Of a DNA stretch of 64,000 nucleotides, positions 34,739 to 41,286 are shown piece after piece. The stretch covers positions 62,001 through 126,000 of the forward strand of contig CAXPOZ010000006.1 in assembly GCA_964219355.1 (NCBI GenBank), in the 5' to 3' direction. The notes beneath the pieces are model-generated. The model worked only from the letters and a program-made list of their open reading frames with translations, ran no database searches and was not told the DNA's origin. Within the stretch, counting starts at the first letter, position 1. Every line of letters starts with the position of its first letter. The DNA comes from Parvularcula sp964219355 (GTDB taxonomy: Bacteria > Pseudomonadota > Alphaproteobacteria > Caulobacterales > Parvularculaceae). A program made the position numbers and the translations under genes.

Positions 34739-35904
34739 TTACTTATTCGCTTCTCTTTCTTCTCAGCAGCGTTTCAGCAGGCGTCGTCACTGATCTGCCG
34801 TGCACAGAGGGCAGTGTTCGCCTCCTTGCCGATTTCTCTGGCGCGCGCGCCGAAGATTGCCGCAGGACCAAGAATGGCTTTGCCGTAGTCATCCGGCCAG
34901 AAGCTCAACCCATCAACAAAAGCCCTTGGTACGCCTTTGATATCGTCGCGGACGAGCCCACCAAGGTCACGGTCAATATCCGCTATGTCTATGGCAAACA
35001 CCGTTACGATCCGAAACGGTTTGATGAGGTGACAGGCTGGACTTTGCTGCCGGAAAATGACGTCCATGTCCGCGAAGATGGCAAGTTTGCCCGTTTCGTG
35101 TTCGATGTCACAGAACCCCGTACACGGATTGCAGCTCAACCGCTCTTTGACCCGGCCGATCGCGAAGCATGGACGAAAGACTATGCTGAACGTGCTGGCT
35201 TCGACCTGACCGAGGCCGGCAAAACCCCGAATGATCATTACGTCTGGCACATGAGCTCCCCTGCCGAAAAGCAGGACGCCCCGCATCTGCTCATCATTGG
35301 CGGTCAGCACCCGCCAGAAGTGCCTGGCACAATTGCCATGCGGGCCTTCCTTGATCGTCTGGGGGAAGATGATGAGCTGACGGCTGCTTTCCGCCAGCAA
35401 TTCCACATCGACATCTTCCCGACCCTCAATCCTGACGGGATCGCAGCCGGGCACTGGCGATTTAACAGCCAGCTAGTCGATATGAACCGCGACTGGGGAC
35501 CGTTCGAGCAAGTCGAAACACGCCTCGTTCGAGACCTCATGGAAACGCGTACCGAATCGGGTGGTCAACCCGTTCTGATGATTGATTTTCACGCGACTTT
35601 CAAAGGTGATATTCTGTACACCCCGACCGGCGAAGATGGTGAGCGCTACCAGCCGTTCCTCAACGCATGGTCGGAAGGCATCACCTCCCGCATGGGCGGA
35701 GGACCGGGCTTCATCGTCGATCCGCGCTCGAATCCGGGGCTGCCGACCGCTAAAAGCTGGTTCACATCGACCTATGATGCCCCCGGCGTCACCGTTGAGC
35801 TGGCGGACAAGACGAATGCTGTTCGCGCTCAAAAGCTTGGGCGAGCCGCTGCCGAGGAATTACTGCACATCCTTCCTGATTATGCCGCTGATATAACAAA
35901 ATAG
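34735..35904 (+). CDS. M14-type zinc carboxypeptidase-like protein, exported
   Basis: This 389-residue protein has a short signal (MITYSLLFLLSSVSAG). An N-terminal beta-rich domain (about 20-130) resembles the leader domain of M14 cytosolic-type carboxypeptidases. The catalytic domain has zinc ligands H192 and E195 in GGQHPPE, H286 in IDFHA, the substrate-binding NPDG and MNRDW, and a probable general base E355 in TVELAD. The family removes C-terminal residues or cleaves related amide bonds. Here the product could be an amino acid or diacid that the DASS transporter and lyase use. It overlaps the transporter gene by ATGA. The substrate is unknown. Confidence 0.85.
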   Translation: MITYSLLFLLSSVSAGVVTDLPCTEGSVRLLADFSGARAEDCRRTKNGFAVVIRPEAQPINKSPWYAFDIVADEPTKVTVNIRYVYGKHRYDPKRFDEVTGWTLLPENDVHVREDGKFARFVFDVTEPRTRIAAQPLFDPADREAWTKDYAERAGFDLTEAGKTPNDHYVWHMSSPAEKQDAPHLLIIGGQHPPEVPGTIAMRAFLDRLGEDDELTAAFRQQFHIDIFPTLNPDGIAAGHWRFNSQLVDMNRDWGPFEQVETRLVRDLMETRTESGGQPVLMIDFHATFKGDILYTPTGEDGERYQPFLNAWSEGITSRMGGGPGFIVDPRSNPGLPTAKSWFTSTYDAPGVTVELADKTNAVRAQKLGRAAAEELLHILPDYAADITK

Positions 35905-35914
35905 GAGCCGTACA

Positions 35915-37315
35915 ATGATGAATAGCCTGATTTCCGGATGGCTGTTGATTCTCGCGTCCAGTTCCTCGCCCTCTTCGCCGCAGACTGTCGAAGATGTCTT
36001 TACACCTGAACACCGCAACACGCTCGTCATGCAGGTTGAGGCCGCCATCGCCAACGCACAGGCCGATCATGGCGTCATCTCCCGCAAAGCGGCGCGGGAA
36101 ATTGGACGGACGGCAACGCTCGAATATGCTCCGCTCGACGACGTCGCAGCGGAGTATAAAATTGTCCGACATCGGATGGTTGCGCTCCTCAATGTATGGC
36201 GTCGCTCATTAAGTCCTGAAGCGCAGAACGCGCTTCATTTCGGTGCCACCACCGTCGATATCTACGACACGGTCCGTATTCTGCAGGTGCGCGAGAGTAT
36301 CGGCCTGCTTCGCGAAGATATGCTGGCTGTCGAAGCCCTGTTAGTCGATTTGGCCCGCGAGTATCGCGATACCCCCATGATCGGCCGCACCCTTGGCCAG
36401 CACGCCCTCCCCATCACCTTCGGCAAGAAGGCCTCCGTCTGGGCTGCGGCAAACCGTCGGAACATTGAGCGGCTGAATGACATGGAATGCCGCCTGGTCA
36501 CCCTCGGCGTCTTCCGCGGGGCCGTTGGCACCCATCTGGGGCTAGGGCCGAAGGGCATTGAAATTGAAAAGTCGGTCGCCGAGTCGCTGGGTCTTGGCCC
36601 CGTGACCCCCGCCGACTGGCATGGCATGCGGGATGTTTTCGGGGAGTATGCTTCGGTTCTTTCCATCAGCTCCCGGACATATTCCAAGATTGGTGAGGAG
36701 ATCTTCTTTCTCCAATCGACCGATATCGGCGAAGTCTATGAACGCCGCGCCTCAACCGCGATCAGCAGCAGCACCATGCCGCACAAGCGGAATCCAAGCC
36801 GTTCAGAAGCCCTGATACATTGGGGGCGGGTTATCCCGGCCGAGGCAGATATCCTCATGGATGATATCGCCAATGCGTTTGAACGCGACAACACCTCCCG
36901 CCCTAATAGCACGATTGAAGATCTGTCAGTTGATGCAGCGGAGATGATGGATGATCTCGAATCCCTGCTGGAGCGGCTTGAGGTCGAGCCGGGCAGAATG
37001 GCTGAAAATCTTGGCCGCACGGACGGAATGATCCTTGCCCAGCGGATTGTCTTTGCACTGCAAGAGGATGTCGGCAAGGAAGCAGCTGAGGCGCATGTCA
37101 CCGAGGCAGCGAGGGCATCTTTGACGCAAGGCTTGAGTTTTCGGGAGGCATTGCTGGCCGATCCTGAAATCGGCCCCTATTTGACCGATAATATTGATGA
37201 GCTTCTTGATCCGTCTACTTACCTTGGCTTGTCCGCGGAGCAGGCTGACGAGACTATTGCCTGGCTGGCCTCAACGCCAGCAACCCCGGTCTGCGGCGAG
37301 ACGTCTGCGAGATAG
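35915..37315 (+). CDS. Aspartase/fumarase-superfamily lyase with apparent signal sequence
   Basis: This 466-residue protein is closest to the PurB/3-carboxymuconate-cycloisomerase branch. The signature SSTMPHKRNP (about 285-295) carries the flexible catalytic loop, and HFGATTVDIYDT and TLGQHALPITFG form the other active-site blocks. Family members split N- or C-substituted succinates and release fumarate. About 22 extra N-terminal residues (MMNSLISGWLLILASSSSPS) are hydrophobic and look like a weak signal peptide without a basic n-region. TAGGAG lies seven bases before the ATG, so the extension is probably translated. It is the last gene of the operon and is followed by a strong terminator. 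Export would be unusual for this superfamily. Confidence 0.87.
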   Translation: MMNSLISGWLLILASSSSPSSPQTVEDVFTPEHRNTLVMQVEAAIANAQADHGVISRKAAREIGRTATLEYAPLDDVAAEYKIVRHRMVALLNVWRRSLSPEAQNALHFGATTVDIYDTVRILQVRESIGLLREDMLAVEALLVDLAREYRDTPMIGRTLGQHALPITFGKKASVWAAANRRNIERLNDMECRLVTLGVFRGAVGTHLGLGPKGIEIEKSVAESLGLGPVTPADWHGMRDVFGEYASVLSISSRTYSKIGEEIFFLQSTDIGEVYERRASTAISSSTMPHKRNPSRSEALIHWGRVIPAEADILMDDIANAFERDNTSRPNSTIEDLSVDAAEMMDDLESLLERLEVEPGRMAENLGRTDGMILAQRIVFALQEDVGKEAAEAHVTEAARASLTQGLSFREALLADPEIGPYLTDNIDELLDPSTYLGLSAEQADETIAWLASTPATPVCGETSAR

Positions 37316-37352
37316 CTCGTTCAGACATCGCGCTTAAGCTACGAAACTCAAG

Positions 37353-37385
37353 AAAAAAGCCCGGACAATTCGTCCGGGCTTTTTT
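37353..37385. terminator. Bidirectional rho-independent terminator
   Basis: GCCCGGAC pairs with GTCCGGGC around a 5-nt loop, flanked by A6 on the left and T6 on the right. It ends both the five-gene operon (+) and the DUF1328 gene (-). Confidence 0.93.
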
Positions 37386-37403
37386 ATTCTCATGTGGCGC
37401 CTG

Positions 37404-37577
37404 TTAAAGCGGGCTTCGCCCACGGACTGCACGCGCGATAAACGTGACGACCAAAAGCGCCAAGAAAATGAAGAACAGAATTTGCGCAATACCGGCCGAT
37501 GCGCCGGCGATGCCGCCGAATCCAAGTGCTGCTGCGGCAATGGCAAGTACGAAAAAAGCAAGTGCCCATCCAAGCAT
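37404..37577 (-). CDS. DUF1328 small membrane protein
   Basis: This 57-residue protein consists of two hydrophobic helices (LGWALAFFVLAIAAAALGFGG and GIAQILFFIFLALLVVTFIARAV) with a basic tail, as in the DUF1328/YtjA family. The ATG at 37577 has AGGAG eight bases upstream; an earlier ATG at 37598 is less likely. A consensus EcfG promoter lies at 37635-37659. Such proteins are commonly induced by general stress; their molecular role is unknown. Confidence 0.88.
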   Translation of the reverse strand: MLGWALAFFVLAIAAAALGFGGIAGASAGIAQILFFIFLALLVVTFIARAVRGRSPL

Positions 37578-37634
37578 GATAATATCTCCTAATAACAAAA
37601 TATTGGTTCGAAGCTAAGTAGCTTACACGGAATA

Positions 37635-37659
37635 AACGAGGTGGCCTCACTGCGGTTCC
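37635..37659 (-). promoter_or_regulatory. EcfG-type promoter for DUF1328 gene
   Basis: On the minus strand this reads GGAAC, 16 bases, CGTT, a perfect match to the alphaproteobacterial EcfG consensus. It predicts a leader of about 50 nt before the ATG at 37577. Confidence 0.85.
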
Positions 37660-37691
37660 CAGAGGGCCAGAATTAAATCTTCGACCGGCCG

Positions 37692-37716
37692 GGAACTTTA
37701 TTGGAACTCTCGCTTT
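37692..37716 (+). promoter_or_regulatory. Weak EcfG-like promoter for the lipid kinase operon
   Basis: GGAAC, 16 bases, CTTT: a perfect -35 with one mismatch in the -10. It lies 61 bp upstream of the ATG at 37778. Confidence 0.4.
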
Positions 37717-37777
37717 TTATCCCCTGAACCGCGCTGTGCGCCTGAGATTCTGGTCACGACGCTAACTGCCATTTGGC

Positions 37778-38653
37778 ATGAAAAGGGGTGTGCCTAAGAT
37801 CATGATCGTCCTTATCAATCGGGATTCTGGATCCACTTCTGATTGCACGAGCTCAGAGCTGCAGCAGATATTGCAGGAACACGACTTAACTGCCCAAATT
37901 ATCGAGACCTGCTCAGATGACCTGACACGCTCTATCTCTGACACGGTCGAAAAAGATCCCGAAATGATCATCGCGATCGGTGGCGATGGCACGGCTGCAT
38001 GCCTTCTCGACCAATGCCATGGCCGTGATATTGAAGTTCTTCCGCTTCCCGGCGGCACCATGAATCTCTTACATAAATCTTTGCACGGCGAATTTGACGA
38101 CTGGCAAGATTGCCTGACCAAGGCACTGACAACGGGCAAGACCCGCAAGATTTCCTGTGGTCAGGTCGCTGACAGGACATTTTATGTCGGCGCGACCTTC
38201 GGGCAGCTATCCCATCTCTCCGAGGTCCGGGAAAAGATCCGTGAAGGCAGTTTCACAGAAGCTGCCGATGAGCTCATCAAGACAGAAGCTCTCGACCTCA
38301 CGACCACGCTTGAAATCACCTATAAGGAAGCAACAGGCCGCGAAGCGAGACTTGATGCAACTGCGGTCGGCTCACTCCTCATCGCTGGGAATGGCCCTGC
38401 CCATTACCGCTTTGATATTGGTATCATGGATCCCGGCTCTCATTTCTCACTTGCGAAAACGGCACTTGCTGCCATCGTCAATGACTGGCGCAAACTGGAA
38501 GATATCGATTTCATTCGGACACGTGCCTTCACCGTGTTTGACAATGAAAGAGACGAGATCGCCGCGACACTCGACGGTGAACCGGCAGAACTCCCCAATC
38601 TGTGTGACGTCAAAATCAAAGAGAATGTCGTATCAGTACGAACCGCAAAATGA
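37778..38653 (+). CDS. Diacylglycerol kinase family lipid kinase
   Basis: This 291-residue protein of the DAGK_cat/YegS type has the nucleotide motif GGDGT (residues 68-72), PLPGGTMNLL, SLLIAGNGPAHYRFDIGIMDPGSH and a C-terminal TLDGEPAEL. Family members phosphorylate diacylglycerol, sphingoid or related lipids at the inner membrane. A second possible ATG (37802, MIVLINRDS) would remove eight residues before the conserved core. The stop overlaps the phosphoesterase gene by ATGA. The location among EcfG-driven genes suggests a role in envelope stress. Confidence 0.88.
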   Translation: MKRGVPKIMIVLINRDSGSTSDCTSSELQQILQEHDLTAQIIETCSDDLTRSISDTVEKDPEMIIAIGGDGTAACLLDQCHGRDIEVLPLPGGTMNLLHKSLHGEFDDWQDCLTKALTTGKTRKISCGQVADRTFYVGATFGQLSHLSEVREKIREGSFTEAADELIKTEALDLTTTLEITYKEATGREARLDATAVGSLLIAGNGPAHYRFDIGIMDPGSHFSLAKTALAAIVNDWRKLEDIDFIRTRAFTVFDNERDEIAATLDGEPAELPNLCDVKIKENVVSVRTAK

Positions 38654-39462
38654 ACATCACCCGCCTGGCGCATGTGGCGGACCTGCATTTCGGCGCGCTT
38701 GATAAAGCTGCGTTAGACGTCTTCACGTCTTTCATTCAGTCAAACAACGTTGAAGGAATTGTGATCTCGGGCGACCTCACCCAACGCGGTAGCCATCACG
38801 AGTTTGAGCAGTTCAAAGCGTGGTCTCGTGAGGTTTCAGTACCTCTCATCTGCGTACCGGGCAACCATGATACGCCCATGTATAGCGTGGCACGCCGCGC
38901 CATAAGCCCGTTCAGACGATATAATTCTTATACAGATCATATCCCGGGTTCCGGTACTTTTGGTTCATTCCAGGTCGAAGGGCTGAATACCGCTCGTGGA
39001 TGGCAATTCCGGCTCAATTGGGCGGAAGGGTCGGTCAGGCAAGGTGATCTGACAGAACTGCTTAGCAGATACCCGAAAGATTCAGACACTATCTCCGTCA
39101 TCGCGTGTCATCACCCTTTTCTCTCCCCGCCGTCTTCGCCTTTGCGGATCCGTACACGCCGCGGCGTCTGGGCCAGTCGGGCAGTGGCCGATAGTAAGGT
39201 GAGCCTGCTCCTTGCCGGCCATGTCCACACCCCCACAACGACCTGGCGAGGCACAAAAGAGAAAGGCTATCTTTCGGTGACGTCTGGGACGCTGTCGCAA
39301 CGGCTCCGCCGTCATCCGCCCAGCTTCAATCTCATTTCTCTTTATCAGGACAAGATCGAAATCGAGGCTGTCATGGCGACAGAAGCTCAAGCCGGCCACC
39401 GCAAGATACTGGGGACTTGGCCACGCCAGGGCAGCCAAATCCTTCCCCACCCAAACCGGTAA
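38650..39462 (+). CDS. Calcineurin-like metallophosphoesterase
   Basis: This 270-residue protein has the five metallophosphatase blocks: DLHFG, SGDLTQRG, PGNHDT, CHHP and GHVHTP. They hold a di-metal centre. No signal peptide is seen, so it is cytoplasmic. It resembles the 3',5'-cyclic-nucleotide phosphodiesterase (Icc) and UDP-diacylglucosamine hydrolase relatives, but the substrate cannot be chosen. ATGA coupling to the lipid kinase suggests that the two act on related phospholipid or nucleotide metabolites. The last 20 residues are basic and have no family match. Confidence 0.88.
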   Translation: MNITRLAHVADLHFGALDKAALDVFTSFIQSNNVEGIVISGDLTQRGSHHEFEQFKAWSREVSVPLICVPGNHDTPMYSVARRAISPFRRYNSYTDHIPGSGTFGSFQVEGLNTARGWQFRLNWAEGSVRQGDLTELLSRYPKDSDTISVIACHHPFLSPPSSPLRIRTRRGVWASRAVADSKVSLLLAGHVHTPTTTWRGTKEKGYLSVTSGTLSQRLRRHPPSFNLISLYQDKIEIEAVMATEAQAGHRKILGTWPRQGSQILPHPNR

Positions 39463-39496
39463 TCTCCATACGTGCCCTGCAAAAGGGTGAGGTAAC

Positions 39497-39522
39497 GGAA
39501 CCCCAGAACATGCTCATGCGTA
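39497..39522 (+). promoter_or_regulatory. EcfG-like promoter for DUF883-type gene
   Basis: GGAAC, 17 bases, CGTA: a perfect -35 with one mismatch in the -10. It lies 34 bp before the ATG at 39557. Confidence 0.6.
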
Positions 39523-39556
39523 GGTAGGGTGTGCAATTTTTTGGAGGTTTCACATC

Positions 39557-39850
39557 ATGAATACCCAAACGACGAATGTGAATGGTGAGAGCCACGATCT
39601 GGACACTCTTCGCGCGGATGTTTCGGCCCTGCGGGCTGATTTGCAGACGCTTCTTTCCGATGCTGGCAAAGTTGCAGGTGAATTCGCTGACAGCGGTATG
39701 AAGCGCGGCAAGGAAGCCGCATCCCGCATGTCATCGGCTGGCAAGGACGGCATTGCGAAGGCGGAGAACAGCGTGAAGGATCATCCTGTCGCCGCCCTCG
39801 GCATCGCTTTCGCCTTTGGTGCCCTTCTGGGCTTTGCCAAGCGGAAATAA
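39557..39850 (+). CDS. DUF883/ElaB-like ribosome- or membrane-associated stress protein
   Basis: This 97-residue protein has an N-terminal amphipathic coiled-coil-like helix (DTLRADVSALRADLQTLLSDAG) and a C-terminal helix with the family end VKDHPVAALGIAFAFGALLGFAKRK, a single membrane anchor with a basic tail. This matches the ElaB/YqjD/DUF883 group, C-tail-anchored proteins that in E. coli bind ribosomes in stationary phase. GGAGG lies ten bases before the ATG. It is 3 bp from the next gene. Confidence 0.85.
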   Translation: MNTQTTNVNGESHDLDTLRADVSALRADLQTLLSDAGKVAGEFADSGMKRGKEAASRMSSAGKDGIAKAENSVKDHPVAALGIAFAFGALLGFAKRK

Positions 39851-39853
39851 CCA

Positions 39854-40252
39854 GTGGACAAGGCTAAGCTTCGCCTGTTTGCAGGGATCGCTGGCGCCCT
39901 CTTTGGCTTTTGTGGCCTGGTGGCGCTGGCGGTCGCTGGCAGTATTGCATTGGCCGCGGCGATTGGCCTTGGTCCAGCCGTGGCTGTATTAGCGGGCGCT
40001 TTTCTTCTGCTCGCGATAATGTGTTTCAGCTTTTTCCTTCTGCCGACGAAATCGATCGAGGAAGAAATCCATCAGGCCGAGGAGTTGGGATCTGCGGCCC
40101 TCGCAGACCTTCCCTTTGATACCCTCAAGCAGTTTATCAAGAAGCACCCATTATCCGCTACCGCGATCGCACTGACGGTTGGCTATAGCCTGATCAAGAA
40201 CCCGCAAGGCCTGGCAAAGCAGGCACAGCGGGCGATGATCCATTTTATGTAA
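39854..40252 (+). CDS. Holin-X/DUF1469-like membrane protein
   Basis: This 132-residue protein starts at GTG and has two adjacent hydrophobic helices (LFAGIAGALFGFCGLVALAVAGSIALAAA and GPAVAVLAGAFLLLAIMCFSFFLL), a charged linker, and a third weaker helix near the C-terminus (HPLSATAIALTVGYSLI). This resembles the phage holin family/DUF1469 proteins that accompany YqjD-type genes (YqjD-YqjE-YqjK arrangement). It lies 3 bp behind the DUF883-type gene and is surely co-transcribed. Despite the name there is no evidence of lysis. Confidence 0.75.
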   Translation: MDKAKLRLFAGIAGALFGFCGLVALAVAGSIALAAAIGLGPAVAVLAGAFLLLAIMCFSFFLLPTKSIEEEIHQAEELGSAALADLPFDTLKQFIKKHPLSATAIALTVGYSLIKNPQGLAKQAQRAMIHFM

Positions 40253-40269
40253 AAATATTTCGCGAGGCC

Positions 40270-40294
40270 GGAACCAACTTCGGATGCCGGCGTT
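40270..40294 (+). promoter_or_regulatory. Orphan EcfG promoter upstream of candidate sRNA
   Basis: GGAAC, 16 bases, CGTT: a perfect consensus. It lies 18 bp after the holin-like stop with no ORF downstream before the terminator at 40337-40382. Confidence 0.82.
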
Positions 40295-40300
40295 TTAGAT

Positions 40301-40385
40301 TAGATACCTGCCCACCCTGCGGGTGTTTTCCTGCCCAAAGGAGCCGATGCCCCTCTGCCCCTGCCTCAGCATCGGCTCCTTTACC
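40301..40385 (+). ncRNA. Candidate stress-induced small RNA, about 85 nt
   Basis: Transcription from the EcfG promoter should begin near 40301 and stop at the hairpin ending near 40382. The predicted RNA has a 5' hairpin CACCC-TGC-GGGTG (40313-40325), a single-stranded stretch, and a 14-bp terminator stem whose 18-nt loop is C-rich. CCTGCCC occurs at 40307 and 40330, and CTGCCC again in the loop at 40355. C-rich loops act as seed regions in several alphaproteobacterial sRNAs, including the stress sRNA GsrN of Caulobacter, which is also controlled by the EcfG-type sigma factor. Whether this is a GsrN homologue cannot be said without alignment. No start codon with a ribosome site is seen in the transcript. 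Confidence 0.62.
40337..40382 (+). terminator. Strong hairpin ending the candidate sRNA
   Basis: AAAGGAGCCGATGC (40337-40350) pairs perfectly with GCATCGGCTCCTTT (40369-40382) around an 18-nt pyrimidine-rich loop. The T-tract is short (TTTA). Confidence 0.85.
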
Positions 40386-40431
40386 CCCCACATTTACTTC
40401 CATGTTTATCCGTTTACGTCTTTCTCTAGAC

Positions 40432-40456
40432 GGAACCTTTTTCTCAGCCGATCGTT
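40432..40456 (+). promoter_or_regulatory. EcfG promoter for entericidin gene
   Basis: GGAAC, 16 bases, CGTT: a perfect consensus. It lies 27 bp before the ATG at 40484. Confidence 0.85.
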
Positions 40457-40483
40457 TCTATTGGGACAACCATGGAGGCTATC

Positions 40484-40621
40484 ATGAGACGCTATTGGAA
40501 ACTCTTCGGCATGTCCCTCTTCGCAGCGGGAACTGTTGCTTGCTCAACTATCGAAGGCGTCGGCAAGGACGTCGAGGAAGTTGGTGAGGAAATTCAGGAG
40601 ACCTCTGAGAACAATCGTTGA
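40484..40621 (+). CDS. Entericidin-family small lipoprotein
   Basis: This 45-residue ORF begins MRRYWKLFGMSLFAAG and continues with a lipobox, TVAC (C20). The short acidic mature part STIEGVGKDVEEVGEEIQETSENNR is the entericidin A/B pattern (C-x-T-x-x-G-x-G-x-D). GGAGG lies seven bases before the ATG. Entericidins are stationary-phase or stress-induced lipoproteins of unclear function, proposed as a toxin-antidote pair in E. coli. Only one copy is present here. The upstream EcfG promoter and a downstream terminator make it a separate stress transcript. Confidence 0.85.
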   Translation: MRRYWKLFGMSLFAAGTVACSTIEGVGKDVEEVGEEIQETSENNR

Positions 40622-40645
40622 GGCGAAACAAGCACAAGAACTGGA

Positions 40646-40679
40646 CCGGATGAACTTCAGTTCGATCCGGCCCATTTTT
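40646..40679 (+). terminator. Terminator after entericidin gene
   Basis: CCGGAT...ATCCGG stem extended by an inner GAAC/GTTC pair around TTCA, followed by CCCATTTTTG. Confidence 0.8.
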
Positions 40680-40715
40680 GTATTTCAATTTCATCTTTTT
40701 ACAGACGGATAGAAC

Positions 40716-41228
40716 ATGACCAATGCTGCATTGAAAATCGCAACGACCGAATTTGAACCCGACGTTGGAATGACTGACCAGGAACGCGCAGATGTCGCAA
40801 ACGCCCTTTCACACGTTCTCGCCGACACCTACATGCTCTTCATCAAAACCCAAGGCATTCACTGGAATGTGACGGGTCCGTCGTTCGTCGGCATCCACAA
40901 GCTGACCGAAGAACACTATGAGAATATGTATGAGGCGATCGACAAGATTGCTGAACGCATCCGTGCGCTTGGGATCAAAGCCCCGGCTAGCTATGCCAAA
41001 TATGGTGAGCTGTCTTCCATTTCCGACAATGGTGATGACTATTCTTCAGTTGGAGATATGCTCAACACGCTGATCAGCGACCATCAGAAGGCTGTGCAAT
41101 CCATGCGCAAAGCGATTGGTTGGTGTGAAGATAAAAAAGACTTCGTGACGGCCGACATGATGATCGAGCGTATGGCCTGGCACGAGGAAGCGATCTGGAT
41201 GCTCAAATCCCTATCTGCAAGTTCGTAA
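40716..41228 (+). CDS. dps: Dps-family ferritin-like DNA protection protein
   Basis: This 170-residue protein carries the complete Dps ferroxidase pattern H-x11-H-x14-D-x3-E: H49 in IHWNVTG, H61, D76 and E80. Dps forms dodecamers that oxidise and store iron using peroxide and shield DNA during starvation. The N-terminal 20 residues are not lysine-rich, so DNA binding may be weak. No consensus EcfG promoter is visible in the 94 bp upstream; read-through from the entericidin transcript or another sigma factor is possible. A bidirectional terminator follows. Confidence 0.94.
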   Translation: MTNAALKIATTEFEPDVGMTDQERADVANALSHVLADTYMLFIKTQGIHWNVTGPSFVGIHKLTEEHYENMYEAIDKIAERIRALGIKAPASYAKYGELSSISDNGDDYSSVGDMLNTLISDHQKAVQSMRKAIGWCEDKKDFVTADMMIERMAWHEEAIWMLKSLSASS

Positions 41229-41255
41229 TCCGACCAGGCAGACAACCTTTTCAAA

Positions 41256-41285
41256 GGCGGGAGTTTCATCAGCTCCCGCCTTTTT
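41256..41285. terminator. Bidirectional terminator, dps / sensor kinase
   Basis: GGCGGGAG pairs with CTCCCGCC around a 9-nt loop, with A3 before and T5 after. It lies between convergent genes. Confidence 0.88.
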
Positions 41286-41286
41286 G

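Noticed and set aside
39854..40252. Phage lysis holin or prophage
   Set aside because: The gene has the holin-like two-helix form but sits in a stress operon with a DUF883 gene, and no phage genes are near.
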